This document shows, one piece after another, positions 8,496-19,794 of a DNA stretch of 64,000 nucleotides; positions within the stretch are counted from its first letter, which is position 1; each line of letters begins with the position of its first letter. The notes under the pieces are model-generated. The model did not search any database. It saw only the letters and a program-made list of their open reading frames with translations, and was not told where the DNA came from. The translations under genes were made by a program, and so were the position numbers. Origin of the DNA: Erinaceus europaeus (taxonomy: Eukaryota; Chordata; Mammalia; Eulipotyphla; Erinaceidae); contig NC_080179.1 of NCBI RefSeq assembly GCF_950295315.1, forward strand, positions 72,476,615-72,540,614, written 5' to 3'.

Positions 8496-8725
8496 CTTTT
8501 AGAAGTTTTTTTCATTTTGTTATCTAGTGAGGGTGTTAATATTTTACAGCACAGTTGTTGATACAGGGGAACAATCTCTCATCTCCATGTCTGTATCTGT
8601 GAAACAATTTCTCCTCCTATTTAGGTCCTTCCCACAGTCATGTACCAGGCCCCTAGTACCCTCTCCAGTTCTCTCCCTACCCTCCTTCCCCAGTCCTTTG
8701 CTGTGGACACAACTAAATTGATATT
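8496..8725 (-). mobile_element. L1 3'-end fragment, antisense
   Basis: The block with ATGTACCAGGCCCCTAGTACCCTCTCC resembles the parallel antisense L1 3' stretch at 47226-47400 (ATGCACCAGGACCCCAACATCC). Only short motifs match, so the subfamily is not assigned. Confidence 0.55.
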
Positions 8726-9021
8726 TGTTAGAAGTCAGAATGGTGTTTACCTTTGGGAGAGTATAGGCAGGATGGTAGACATAAGATGTTGTATTTGTCA
8801 GCCTGATCGGGATAAGTTAGACAAACACTGTAAAAGAATCAGTGGAACTCAGGAACTCATGCATGGGGGGGTGTATGTGGCACTGTCAGGCTACCTCTTC
8901 AGCAAGCACTTCGTTTACAGGAATACAGAATAGCCAGCTCAATTGCTTTTTCTCAGAGAACAGTTTCCTTTATTAAAATCACGGATGGAGCACACACAAA
9001 TAATCCATCAGTCAATGAATA

Positions 9022-9205
9022 AGGGCTGGATGGTGGTGACCTGCTGAGCACACATAGTGCGATATACAAAGATACCAGAGCAAACCTCTAGTTCCCACCT
9101 GCAGTGAGGAAGTTTCATGACTGCTACTGTAGGTTTCTATCTTTCTTTCTTCCTATCTTCCCCTGACCTCTCAATTTCATTATTATTATTATTATCATTA
9201 TTATT
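9022..9205 (+). mobile_element. SINE type B, sense
   Basis: GGGCTGGATGGTGGTGACCTG head, CCCACCTGCAGTGAGGAAG body and a pyrimidine stretch, ending in an ATT repeat. Moderately diverged. Confidence 0.7.
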
Positions 9206-9268
9206 TTAATTTACTTATAAAAAGGAAACACTGACAAAACCATAGGATAAGACGGGTACAACTCTCTA
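9205..9268 (-). mobile_element. R-type 3'-end fragment
   Basis: Only the terminal ~60 bp of the R-type family (TTATAAAAAGGAAACACTGA, CATAGGATAAGACGGGTACA) is present, a severely 5'-truncated insertion. Confidence 0.7.
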
Positions 9269-9314
9269 TCTAGTAAATAATTTTTAAATTAAACAAAACG
9301 ATATTTAGAAAAAA

Positions 9315-9592
9315 ATTTTAAATGTTTATTTATTCCCTTTTGTTGCCCTTGTTGTTTTTTTATTGTTGTAGTTATTGATGTCGTCATTGTTGGATAGGAC
9401 AGAGAGAAATGGAGAGAGGAGGGGGAGTTAGAGAGGAAGAGAAACAGAGAGATGCCTGCAGACCTGCTTCACCACCTGTGCAGTGACTCCCCTGCAGGTG
9501 GGGAGCTGAGGGCTCCAACCAGGATCCTTAAGCCGGTCCTTGCACTTTGCGCCACGTGCACTTAACCCGCTGCGCTACTGCCTGACTGCCAA
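9315..9592 (-). mobile_element. ERI-type SINE A, antisense
   Basis: TTTATTTATTCCCTTTTGTT start, TTGGATAGGACAGAGAGAAA, the CCTGCAGGTGGGGAGC body and a reverse tRNA-like head ending near CTGCCTGACTGCC. Confidence 0.88.
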
Positions 9593-9611
9593 TTTAAAGG
9601 ATTTTAAAAAA

Positions 9612-9690
9612 ATTAATGAATAGAGGCCTACAGGTGGCTCACCCAGCAGAGTGCACATTCTACAATAGGTGAGGACCCAGATTTCTTTCT
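9612..9690 (+). mobile_element. SINE type B head fragment
   Basis: A tRNA-like head with A-box and B-box-like spacing (GGTGGCTCACCCAGCAGAGT, GGACCCAGATTT). Body missing, boundaries uncertain. Confidence 0.45.
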
Positions 9691-9691
9691 T

Positions 9692-9895
9692 TTAAAAATA
9701 TTTTATTAGTTTATTGAATAGTGACAAATAGAAATCAAGAGGGCAGGGGGAGATAGAGAGGGAAGTAGAGAGATATCTACAGCACTGTTCTGCCACTCAT
9801 GATGTTTTCCCCTGCAGGAGGGGACTAGGGTCTTGAACCTGGGTCTTTGTGAATGGTAACATTCTAGTTCAACAAGGTTCACCTCAGCCCAGTCC
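9692..9895 (-). mobile_element. SINE type B, antisense
   Basis: A/T-rich start, GA-rich body, then CCCCTGCAGGAGGGGACTAG, TTGAACCTGGGTCTTTGTG and a decayed head. The 125-codon frame at 9706-10083 overlaps it and is not coding. Confidence 0.65.
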
Positions 9896-10396
9896 CAGTC
9901 CTTAGGAGCACCCATTTTATCAAACCCTGGGCCACTATATGAGAATGCCTTCAAGGGGAAAGATAATGCGACTAATTCCTTGAACAAGGAGCTACGCAGT
10001 GAGTGAAATATTACCAGCCAGAGAACCTCAGCAGTACCCCCAGTTTTTACTGGGAGCTTATCAATGAGGCACCTTCTAGGCATGCATGAAAAATTTCAAC
10101 CTTCTAGAGGTAAAGCAGAGTTTGGGCATAAATTATACTGCTTGTGTCAACTAGTTAGGGTCCTCTGAGTCATTCATAACAGGGAATAGTGGGACTTCTC
10201 CAGAAAAAGGCAACTTCCCAATCACAAACAAACCATCCTTACAGGAAGGTCTTTCTAAGGACAGAAGATTCCGGTCTGAAGAGTTCTCCGTTTTCTAGAC
10301 AGTGGCCATATATCAGGTCCACCACTGTGTCCAGTACTCTAAGAACTAAGATGTGATTGGGGGGATTCGGTAAGAATTATGACAAACTGAGATTAT
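9896..10396. other. No recognised feature
   Basis: Roughly 500 bp of unique-looking sequence without a clear ORF or repeat. Confidence 0.45.
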
Positions 10397-10718
10397 GAAA
10401 GCTAACGACACTTGGGAGTCGGGCTGTAGCGCAGCGGGTTAAGCGCAGGTGGCGCAAAGCACAAGGACCGGCATAAGGATCCCGGTTCGAACCCCGGCTC
10501 CCCACCTGCAGGGGAGTCGCTTCACAGGCGGTGAAGCAGGTCTGCAGGTGTCTATCTTTCTCTCCTCCTCTCTGTCTTCCCCTCCTCTCTCCATTTCTCT
10601 CTGTCCTATCCAACAACGATGACAACAATAATAACTACAACAATAAAACAACAAGGGCAACAAAAGGGAATAAATAAATTAAATAAATATTAAAAAAAAA
10701 AAAGAAAGTCAACGACAC
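10397..10718 (+). mobile_element. ERI-type SINE A, full length, 15-bp TSD
   Basis: Flanked by GAAAGCTAACGACAC (10397-10411) and GAAAGTCAACGACAC (10704-10718). The head GGGAGTCGGGCTGTAGCGCA is intact with A and B boxes. It is one of the youngest-looking copies and could serve as the local consensus. Confidence 0.93.
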
Positions 10719-10724
10719 CCAGAG

Positions 10725-11060
10725 TTTGTGGAAAAGTATATAAGATAAAGTTATCATGTGGTGTAAGACAAGCCAGAAAGAGAAGGATCAGTACTAAGTG
10801 ATCTCATTCATAGGTGGAAATTAAGAAAAAATGACAGTAAGGGAAAACAGAAGGTGAAACTTGGGTTGAGTGTGGTGTGTCGCACCAAAGTAAAGAGATA
10901 GGGTGAGGGGACACTGGGTTCTGGTGTACGATGGAGGTAGAGACAGCAGGTTCTGGGAATGAGTGTCTCAAAGACACCCAGACACCTATCATGGGGAGAT
11001 GATGGGCTGTGCCTATGTGTCAAAGACTGCACTATAAACCTTTAACCCCCTAATAGAATA
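10725..11060 (+). mobile_element. L1 3'UTR, sense
   Basis: Contains the ATCTCATTCATAGGTGGAA motif and the GCACCAAAGTAAAGAGA motif shared with the L1 3' ends at 58875 and 16985, and ends near an AATAGAATATA stretch. The reverse-strand frames here are spurious. Confidence 0.65.
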
Positions 11061-11114
11061 TATTTTTTAAATGCTATATTTGGCGTCATGATGGGTTTCA
11101 ATTTCAGAAAGGAG

Positions 11115-11280
11115 GAAACTAGGTTTTTGTTTTTTTGTTGTTGTTGTAATAATTGTCATGATTTGGAGATTCACATTAACTGGAGAGAGAGAGAGAGAAT
11201 GAGAGAAAGAGAAACCAAAGCTCTTCTATGTCATTTTTTTACAATGCTAGACTTGAATGCAGAGCCTCCCATATATAAAT
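11115..11280 (-). mobile_element. SINE fragment with (GA)n, antisense
   Basis: Pattern of (GA)n, AAACCAAAGCTCTTCTATG and a decayed head. The family is tentatively B or D. Confidence 0.45.
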
Positions 11281-11387
11281 GTTACTTTGACAATTTTTAA
11301 TTCAATTATACAAATCTATGATGAACTGCTAAACATGTTCAGACACATTTAGTGGATTGTCTTTATTTTGTAAAAATTACAGATAAG

Positions 11388-11530
11388 TGGTCCAGGAGGT
11401 GGATAAAGTGTCAGACTCTGAGCAGGAAGTCGTGAGTTCAATCCCTGGCAGCACATGTACCACAGTGATGTTTGGCTCTTTCTCTCATTCTCCCCTCCTA
11501 CTCTTCTCATTAATAAAAAATATATAAAAT
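11388..11530 (+). mobile_element. SINE type E, sense
   Basis: GTGGTCCAGGAGGTGGATAA head, GTGAGTTCAATCCCTGGCAG (B box), CACATGTACCACAGTGATG, a pyrimidine tract and TTAATAAAAAA. The same head appears alone at 4977-5001. Confidence 0.75.
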
Positions 11531-12464
11531 AGTAAAATTATAAATAAGAAAATAAGTCATTCACTTAACTGACATAAATGTAACTATATTCTTTGAGCAT
11601 TTTATTAACTTTCACTGCAATGCCTTATAAACTACTTCTAATTTATTCTAATTTACAGTGCACAGTGAGTGGCATAAGTGTAATTTTATCACTGAAAATA
11701 TAATCCATTTCCCTCTCAATGTATAAATGCACCTCAGTTTTCCATGAAAGAGGGGAAAACTCTCTTCATAAAGCTTTAGAGTTTATTACAATTATAATGA
11801 AATAGGTAAAGTAGCTTTTGTTCGAATGTGCATATGACTTTGGAGAGCTGTTCTTGAAATGAATAATATTTTCATTTTTTTCTACTTAGAAGCAGCAACC
11901 CACTTTCTAGGATATAAATGTCATCTGAACTAGTGACTCATTTCCAATCAGATGGCAACTGTAGGCTTAAGTCTTGCAGTTAGCTTAATAGAAACCCAAA
12001 TATTTTCATGCAGATTAACAACACAGAGGATTTATTGCAGCAGGAGAACAGAGTGGTATCTTTCTAATACATATATTTAAATGTAGCATATCCCAGAAGA
12101 CTGCCACCAAATAAGTTCTTGGATGCAGTCACAAGACTTACTGAGTTAATATCAGATGATCATGTCAACCACTGAACACTGCATACCTCAGCATTCTTAA
12201 AAGCAACCAAGTAGATTAGGCTGTGCTTAATATTTTGCTGTATGTGTAGATTTAGCTGCTGAAGTTGATTTGCTGCTGAATTTTGTTCTTATGCCATAGA
12301 GCAAACATACACATTGATGAAAGGATAGGTTTTAAAAGAGAGCACTGATTTAAGAATCAAAGGTTGGTTTTTGAATTTTGTCTCCTTCGCTGACTAGGCA
12401 GGGAAAAGGCTCTTGGCTTTTTTTGGTCTTTGTTTTCTCCTAGCGAAATAAAGATTATAAGACT
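11531..12464. other. No recognised feature
   Basis: About 930 bp of AT-rich unique sequence with no convincing ORF, RNA gene or repeat. Confidence 0.5.
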
Positions 12465-12692
12465 ATCTTTAAATATATATATATATATTTAATTACTTCA
12501 TTGGAAATATAGAGAGAAGAAAGAGATAAAGAGGGAGAGAGAAAGATAAGAGAAGATCTGCTTCACAACTTTTGAAACTCTCTCCACCACTCACTCCCAC
12601 CTCACACAGGTGAGGATCTAGGACTTGAACCTAGGTCCTCAGGCATTGTACCACACACACTAAACCAAGTGCACCACTGCCTGGCCTCAGTC
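12465..12692 (-). mobile_element. SINE type B, antisense
   Basis: Starts with an AT dinucleotide run, then a GA-rich body, GGACTTGAACCTAGGTCCTC (reverse B box) and GTGCACCACTGCCTGGCC (reverse head). Confidence 0.75.
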
Positions 12693-12889
12693 CTGAGACT
12701 ATCTTCTCTGACTAGGCTATAAAGGTACTAATCATGGCAAAGCTTGCAGGAGATTTTTTGAGGAAATGCCTGCCCTTTGAGAGAGGTACCACAATTACAG
12801 AAAGTAATAGATATATTGCATCTGAGAAGAAACCACCACAGAACTCAGTGGTGTGTAATAATATACATCTCCTTCTTTCTTTCTTTCTT

Positions 12890-13690
12890 TATTTATTTAA
12901 GAAAGACATTAACAAAACCATAGGATAGGAGGGGTACAACTCCACACAATTCCCACCACCCAATCTCCATATCCCATCCCCTCCCCTGATAGCTTTCCCA
13001 TTCTCTATCCCTCTGGGAGCATGGACCCAGGGTCATTGTGGGTTGCAGAAGGTAGAAGGTCTGGCTTCTGTAATTGCTTTCCTGCTGAACATGGGCGTTG
13101 ACTGGTCGATCCATACTCCCAGTCTGCCTCTCTCTTTCCCTAGTAGGGTGGGTTTCTGGGGAAGCCGAGCTCCAGGACATATTGGTGGGGTTGTCTGTGC
13201 AGGGAAGCCTGGTTGGCATCATGCTGGCATCAAGAACCTGGTGGCTGAAAAAAGAACAAAGCCAAACAAATTGTTGAACAATCATGGACCTAAAGGCTGG
13301 AATAGTACAGCTGAAGTGTTGGGGGGTTACTCACTGCAGACTTTTGTGTACTTCTGCTTTCAGGTATATTTTTTACCCTGGTTTATGGACACGTGTGAAC
13401 ATATGCTCTATCTCAGGGGACCTGGTCTTTATCTAGGTTTGGGGACTTTATTGGGAAATGGAACCCCTGGAATGGAATTAGAGAATACTATGAACCCAAC
13501 AGCCAAATAATCTGGGTAGATTATTTTAAATGCGCTGTCAAAGGAGGCCTGGGCTGAATGTCTATAGAACAAGTAAGGGTTTTTCACAATTTCTCTTTTT
13601 AGGTTAAACATACTGTAAAGTCAGTTATAATTTTCTATATTAAATTGCATTAAGATCTTTGAAATATGGTGTAATGAGGCCTGGGTCCAT
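12890..13690 (-). mobile_element. R-type retroelement with internal deletion
   Basis: The 3' end lies at 12890 (TTATTTATTTAAGAAAGACA). The standard R-type block order runs to about 13320. It then jumps to a more 5' block (near 13325, TTACTCACTGCAGACTTTTG) that other copies carry much further upstream (compare 54990-55080). The 155-codon frame at 13043-13510 lies wholly in this non-coding repeat. Confidence 0.75.
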
Positions 13691-13884
13691 AATTTGGGAG
13701 ATACTAGAATTGAAATGAATTTAACATATTGAATTTATGTCCTTCGTCTAACTTGTCTTCTCTCACAGAGAAAATGTCTTCTCCCACATTTCTAATTTTT
13801 AAAAATATTTTAATAAACCCCTCCTTGAGCAGTCTTCTTTGAAATACTTAATGAATGTTCATTAACAGAGAACTATAGACAGTA

Positions 13885-14015
13885 GCCGGGGAGGTGGTGC
13901 AACAGATGAAGCATTAGACATTCAAGCATGACGTCTCAAGTTTGAGCCCTGGTATCACATGTGCTCCACTTCTCCTTCCCTCTCACACTTTTATCAGTAA
14001 ATAAGTAAATATTTA
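13885..14015 (+). mobile_element. SINE type E, sense
   Basis: GGGGAGGTGGTGCAACAGATG head, TCAAGTTTGAGCCCTGGTAT (B box) and a tail with AATAAGTAAATATT. Confidence 0.7.
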
Positions 14016-14196
14016 AAATTAGAAAGAGGAGAGGTACAGGCAGAAGGCAGAAGACAGAAGGCAATAACTAGAAAATGTCTTTTCCCAGCTGAATAAAGAA
14101 AAAGCTGAGATAATTACCAAGAAATGAATTCTGTAGTCTTCTCAGAATTCTCAGAGAAACTTTTGTCTCTCAGACAGGCCTGTCCATAGAGGCAGG

Positions 14197-14198
<2 letters not shown>

Positions 14199-14230
<32 letters not shown>
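14199..14230. repeat. (GT)n microsatellite
   Basis: About 16 uninterrupted GT units. Confidence 0.95.
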
Positions 14231-14233
<3 letters not shown>

Positions 14234-14489
14234 ACTAAGTATAAAATAAAAATAGCATATATTCCTAACTTCTGTGCCACCCAGTGACAATCAAGCATTT
14301 GATGAAAAGATACTGGATTAGTTTTCTTTTATATACAAACAATTCAATACCCAGCACATCTTCCATCTTTAAATTCTGTCAGGTGGAATAAGAATGCTCT
14401 GGAACATTAAAAAAGGGAAAGACTCCAGTTTTCATGGAAATCAACAATTCTCAGGATCCCTTTAAACTTCTGAAATGTTTGAGGCACCA

Positions 14490-14950
14490 AAGAGATTTTT
14501 TTTTTCATTTTTTAGAGACAGAAATAGAGTGAAAGAGGGAATCTGGTGGTAGCGCAGCTGGTTAAACACAGGTGTTGCAAAGCACAAGGACCGGCATAAG
14601 GATCCCAGTTCGAGTCCCAGGCTCCCCACTTGCAGGGGAGTCGCTTCACAGGCGGTGAAGCAGGTCTGCAGGTGTCTGTCTTTCTCTCCCCCTCTCTGTC
14701 TTCCCCTCCTCTCTCCATTTCTCTCTGTCCTATCCAACAACAACAACAACATCAATAACAACAACAACAAGTACAACAATAAAACAAGGGCATCAAAAGG
14801 GCATAAATAAATAAATATTAAAAAAAAAAAGAAGTAGAGTGAAAGAAGCCACCACATAGAAGCCAGAGAGGCTGAGCTCCAGCCTGGGTTGCATATATGG
14901 CAATGCAGTACATTATCCAAATGACTTATGTAGCCAGTCCTCCAAAGAGC
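14490..14950 (-). mobile_element. Older SINE (type D-like) hosting a younger SINE
   Basis: The antisense older SINE is split between about 14490-14536 and 14847-14950 by the SINE A at 14537-14830. Its right part has the decayed head order seen in type D copies. Confidence 0.55.
14521..14846 (+). mobile_element. ERI-type SINE A nested in an older SINE, 16-bp TSD
   Basis: TSD GAAATAGAGTGAAAGA (14521-14536) and GAAGTAGAGTGAAAGA (14831-14846). SINE 14537-14830 with tRNA-like head, pyrimidine body and (CAA)n end. Confidence 0.9.
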
Positions 14951-15477
14951 TTTTATATAAATAGAAGTTTATGTCTTCTCATTAATGTCTATAATCACCA
15001 ATTCAAAACAGAACATTTTAGAACACAGAAATATAAAAGTATGCATCTCATAGATTTTCAGAGAGATAGCCTTATCACATCATTTCTAGCCTCTGGAAAT
15101 CCCATGGACACTCATAACGACACTTAGAAAACAACTGCTATGAAAAATCTTCCAAGGTTGGAGCCCCCATGCAATCATCCTCCTGAGTGCACACCTTTAA
15201 GGAATAAAGATGGTATCTTTCCTTTTCTCAAGTATATCATAGCACCCTGTGTGTCTTTGCTTCTTTTCTATCAGGTAGTAATAAGCATCCAACAGTCCTG
15301 ATTCATTTACTGCATGTACTGTTTTTTAGCACCATTACTGATTTATCGACAGTGATAGACACTAAGTGACCCTGTTACAGTAGGTTACTGTCTTAGTCAC
15401 ATTCACAGGATACTTACTTCATTTATTTTTAAATAATTTTCTTAGAAAGCACATTTACACGACTATGGGTGTCACAT
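14951..15477. other. No recognised feature
   Basis: Unique-looking AT-rich sequence. The small frame at 14897-15127 has no recognisable domain. Confidence 0.45.
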
Positions 15478-15782
15478 GTGTACACTTCTCTTTCTTTAAT
15501 ATTTATTTATTTGTCCCCTTTTGTTGCCCTTGTCATTTTATTATTGTAGTTTTTATTGGTATCGTTGTTGGATGGGACAGAGAGAAATTGAAAGAGGAAG
15601 GGAAGACAGAGAGGGAGAGAAAGATAGACACCTGCAGACCTGCTTCACCACCTGTGAAGGGACTCCCCTGCAGGTAGGGAGTCCAGGGGATTGAACCAGG
15701 ATCCTTATGCGGGTCCTTGCGCTTGGTGCCATGTGCGTTTAACCACTGTGCTACTGCCCAACTCCCGTGTACAGTTCTTTTC
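15478..15782 (-). mobile_element. ERI-type SINE A, antisense, imperfect TSD
   Basis: Probable TSD GTGTACACTTCTCTTTC at 15478-15494 and GTGTACAGTTCTTTTC at 15767-15782. The body contains CCTGCAGACCTGCTTCACCA and the reverse tRNA-like head. Confidence 0.85.
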
Positions 15783-16580
15783 TCATTATCAATGTGAGTC
15801 TGATTCTCTCTCTCTTTTTTTTTAATCAGGTAGTTTCTGGGAGGACAAATTTCCCAAAGTAATGCCAGTGCAGGCTGCAGAAGGTCATCACTCACTAAAA
15901 ATCTTAGAAACTGGATTTGATGCAACTGAAAAATAAGTGAGATAGGCTTTTATCGTTGCTAAGAAGACCTGCAATATTTTGAGGCTCTTTCTTTCTGAGT
16001 TTTACCATAAGAACTTTGTTGTACAATTACTCAGCTCCATGCTCAGCTTTCAAAACCATTTTCAGTTGCTGCTAAAGCCGATTTTGAAGGAGCCATTAAT
16101 CAAAATTACTAAGCTTGGGATGCTGAAATGGATCCATAAAATTGCTATTATAATTTGGCCTAAATCTATAGTTTTATAACATCCATAGTGTGCATGGGGT
16201 TACAGTAGTAGAAACATTAACTAGAAATCTGACCTTCAGTTAGAAGTTGATGTCATCATCATAAAGAACCTGAAATAATGTAAGCTACAGTCTTCTCCAT
16301 GAAATAATTACAGTGAAAATCATCATATATTGTGTGGCTCAAAATAATGTGTTAGGGACTGTGTCCATCTCTTAATCTGTTTCTCTCTCATGAGGTCATG
16401 AATTCACCTTGTGAGGTAGCTACCCATAACAAATGGAAATTATGGAAGAATCTGTCCCAAGGTCAGTGATTCAGGATGCAAACTCTGATTAAGCTTAAAG
16501 TTCTGTTTTACAGTAATACCTTAGCACCAAGGGGTCAAGTAATTACATTGATCAGAAGTTCAGTTAATAGTAAAAAATTA
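15783..16580. other. No recognised feature
   Basis: About 800 bp without a recognisable repeat or gene; ORFs are under 70 codons. Confidence 0.5.
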
Positions 16581-16584
16581 AGCC

Positions 16585-16722
16585 GAGTCTGGGATCTGAC
16601 ATAGTGGTTATACAAAAGGTTTCATGCCTGTGATTCCAAGGGTCCATGTTTAATCCTTGGTACTAGCATAAGCTAGAAGTGAACAGTTCTCTGGAATAAA
16701 AAACTAAATAATTATTTTTTTA
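16585..16722 (+). mobile_element. SINE type C, sense
   Basis: GACATAGTGGTTATACAAAAGG head, TTAATCCTTGGTACTAGCAT and an A-rich end. Confidence 0.6.
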
Positions 16723-16834
16723 AAAACCCTAAATATACAGTAACATAATGCATCAAAACTTTGTTCCACATTCCTAAAGCATATCCATCATGGGTCATCA
16801 ATGGGGTTTAGTTCATGTTTTCCTTACTCATAAA

Positions 16835-16990
16835 TGGCCAGCATGGTGGTTCACTTGGATAGTGTTCTGCTTTGCCATGTGTGTAGCCCAGACTCAAGCC
16901 TAGCCCCCACCAAATTAAATAAATTTTTAATCATGTTCTCTCTCTCTCTCTGTCTCTACCTTTCTGTCCCTCTACCCCTATCTAGAAAAA
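16835..16990 (+). mobile_element. SINE type D, sense
   Basis: GTGGTTCACTTGGATAGTGT, CTGCTTTGCCATGTGTGTAG, AGACTCAAGCCTAGCCCCCA, then a (CT)n-rich section. It is the sense counterpart of the antisense D copies at 28240 and 40215. Confidence 0.6.
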
Positions 16991-16994
16991 GAAA

Positions 16995-17130
16995 GAAACG
17001 TATGGAACATGATGGCAGAGGAGGACCTAGTGGGGGTTGTATAGTCCTGTTGAAATGTTATACCTGTACAAACTATTGTATTTTATTGTTGACTGTAAAC
17101 ATTAATCCCCCCAAAAGAAATTATTAATAA
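16995..17130 (+). mobile_element. L1 3' terminal fragment, sense
   Basis: CCTAGTGGGGGTTGTATAGT, CTGTACAAACTATTGTATTT and ACATTAATCCCCCC match the L1 3' end at 58990-59120. Confidence 0.75.
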
Positions 17131-17469
17131 TAATAAGTTATCAAGGTCTAGCTTTGAATTATCACTGTTTACTGTAGCAGAGCAAGTGGCATGGGGGAGG
17201 GCATGGAGAATTATGTACTGGCTGTGAAAGGTTTCTTTTCCAATTTTATATGCCAAGACAGATGTCCACAACTACTTTCAAAAGGGTAAGAGTGGACTGT
17301 CAGTCCTCCTGTGTACTCTGAAGAACGACCTTCACCTCAGTTGTCTTTGTGAAGTTGTGAGTGAGAAGTCACTACCTTGCTACACATCATTGTTTTTGTT
17401 TGTTTGTTTGTTTTTTGGAATCACAAGAAATAAAGAGTGAAAGTAAATGGGTTACCAAAATATCTCAAG

Positions 17470-17620
17470 TGGGTACTATGTCTACTTTGTTATGTGTGTG
17501 ACCCTGGTTAAAGTTAGGTTCCCCACATTTGGAGAAGCTTTGAGGCTATGGTGTATTCTTTCCCTCACTGTCTCTGTCTGTTCTCTTTCTCTCAGTAATA
17601 AGTCGGTCTAGAGTGAGGAA
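17470..17620 (+). mobile_element. Old SINE, sense (type B/D-like)
   Basis: Shows a decayed tRNA-like head followed by a CT-rich body. Family uncertain. Confidence 0.4.
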
Positions 17621-17724
17621 GAAATCCTTTCTATGACAAAAAATATAGCATATTCCATTATGTAGGTTTTTTTTTTCAGGGGACAGATGACTATGCCTGT
17701 AATTGTGCTTTTTCTTTTTTAATT

Positions 17725-17880
17725 CACAAGTTGGGGAGATAGAGCAGAAATAGTGCCCAAGACATAAATAAGTAAGGATCCAAGTTGGATCCCCCAAACC
17801 GCCATAGCCAGTTGAATGGTGGTTAAAGAAGGAAAAAGTAGAGAGAAATAGCTGGCATAATGTATAAAATTTTTTTAAAG
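17725..17880 (+). mobile_element. Old SINE type C, sense
   Basis: GGGGAGATAGAGCAGAAATAGT head and a CCGCCATAGCCAGTTGAATGG block corresponding to the type C end. Confidence 0.45.
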
Positions 17881-18464
17881 TTAACAAATACCTTCAGTTC
17901 TTATTAACTAGTGCAAAAGTGCACTTCAATTAGAAGTACAATGCTTATTTTGTTTGAATATGATAGTTCTGTTGCTGCATACTACTCTTAGAATCTGTAG
18001 TGTGCATTTTGAAAGAAGCTATCAAAAGAACAAGCTCACTGAGATTTAATAAATTTATCCTCCTTCCTGTCTCTGTCCTCATCCCCTTTCCCAACACTAC
18101 TCCAGTCTGTCTCCGATATCCTCAGAGGCACTTAGCAAGCTTAAGAGACGCTATAACAGAATGAGCTCTTCATTCACAAGGAGGAGGAGGAGAAGCAGAG
18201 GCAGAAAATTCACGATACCCTTGGCGTCATAATGACTGCCATACATTCACTGTTGTGAGAGAATACGCTATGGGGATAAAGAAAATAGAAAATCATACTC
18301 ACATGGAAAAGACGTAGGGTTCTTGCCTGAGGATTGACCTGTTTCTTTTGTGCCAACAGAGGCAGTGGGGGAGGAGAAACCTGCCATTTCCTTGCATGAT
18401 TATTTCTGAATGGATTCACATGTAATTTTGTTATGCCTTAGAAGACAATGATTTCTTTGTATTT
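17881..18464. other. No recognised feature; short GGA run at about 18180
   Basis: About 580 bp with no identified family. It contains a short (GGA)n purine run. Confidence 0.45.
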
Positions 18465-19790
18465 AAATTAATATTTTATTAGTGATTTAATAATAATCAA
18501 CAGGATTGAGGGTAGGGTGGGTATAATTCCACACAATTCCTACCACCAGAGTTTCACATCCCATTCCCTCCACTAGAAGCTTCCTTATGCTTTATCCTCC
18601 TGGAAGATCCCAAAGATCTTTATGAGGTACAGAAGGTGGGAGATCTGGCTTCTGTAATTGCTTCTCCACTGGACATGGGTGCTGACAGGTTGATCCATAC
18701 CCCATCTTGTTTCTATTTTCCCCTAGTGGGCTAGGGCTATGGGGAGAGGTGGGATTCCAGGACACAATAGTGAGGTCCTCTACTCAGGGAAGTCAGGAAG
18801 GCATCCTGGTACCATCTACAACTTGGTAGATGAAAAGCAGTAAGATATAAAGCAAACTGTTCACTTTTCAGTTGTCAGGAACCTAAAAGTAAGAATATAG
18901 CAGATGCAGTTTGAGTCTTCATGTTGGAAGAAGCTAGGTAGTCTGTTAGGTATATTCCAAGGGGCCCATGACTTTAGTAATTTTTGCCTGAGCCCAATAG
19001 CTAGCATGCAGGTGGGGTGAAAGTATTGTCTGGTGAGATGGTGTCAGAGTAACTCCAAAATATGGGGAAAGTATGTAAATATCATCAACTGTAAACTCCA
19101 TCAATCTGACCTAGGGCCTATTCATATTTAGCACAGGAACCTGTATAAGCTCTGCATCCCTGTCAGTCTGAGCTCACATTCCATGGGCATGGCTAGGAGC
19201 ACTCTAGTCTGCACTCATTTCAGGTCCCATCTTCCTCGAGTGGCAGAGTATGTTGACCCAGCCTCTGTTCGGAAAGTGAGGCAGTTTCTACCATTGTTGT
19301 TCCATATTGAAGGCAAGGTCCTGTAGAGACCAACAAGAGGATTTAGGATATTGTTCTTGATGGAGATGACCACTGATGGTGGAGAGAGAGACCTATTAGA
19401 GGTTTAGGCCTATCCTATCTGTGTAGAAGTCCCAGGATTCCCTAACAAGGGCCCCAGATGATGAGGTGGTCTGGTAGTGACCAAAAGGGCCATCATTAAA
19501 GTGTGCCTGTTTCTTTCCCTTATCCAGATTTGTAGTCCTTACTTTCTCTGACAAGGCTAGGCTTAGAGGGATTGAGGGATGTGAAATAGGAAGTAGGTGG
19601 AGAGGATACCCAGGTCTAAGTAGAAAGTATTTGATTCTCTTTAGGACATGTCTTTTATCATCCCTTTTGAAAATCATCATCAGTAGAATATAATCAGTAT
19701 TTAATAACTGGGACTGACACTTGAAAATCAGTCCAGGGGTCTTATTCAGGAAAACTTTGGATTCCCCCATAGACACTAAGGGCTTAGTCT
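18465..19790 (-). mobile_element. R-type retroelement, older variant, antisense
   Basis: Begins at its 3' end (TTTTATTAGTGATTTAATAA) and runs through all middle blocks to about 19790. It differs from the young copies in using the TTAGTGATTTAATAATAATC 3' terminus, as do the older copies at 42255 and 53288. Its 5' side abuts another R-type copy in opposite orientation. Confidence 0.7.
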
Positions 19791-19794
19791 TCTA

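Noticed and set aside
9706..10083. 125-codon minus-strand frame
   Set aside because: Its C-terminal part is antisense SINE B and the rest has no recognisable domain.
10412..10703. tRNA genes at SINE heads (also 35478, 36196, 58220 and others)
   Set aside because: A and B boxes are present, but the tRNA fold is degenerate and fused to a SINE body.
13043..13510. 155-codon open frame
   Set aside because: Lies entirely in an R-type retroelement; homologous frames in other copies are closed or shifted.
14462..14920. 152-codon minus-strand frame
   Set aside because: Runs through two nested SINEs; the same peptide pattern (LLDRTERNGERRGR) recurs in every SINE A copy.
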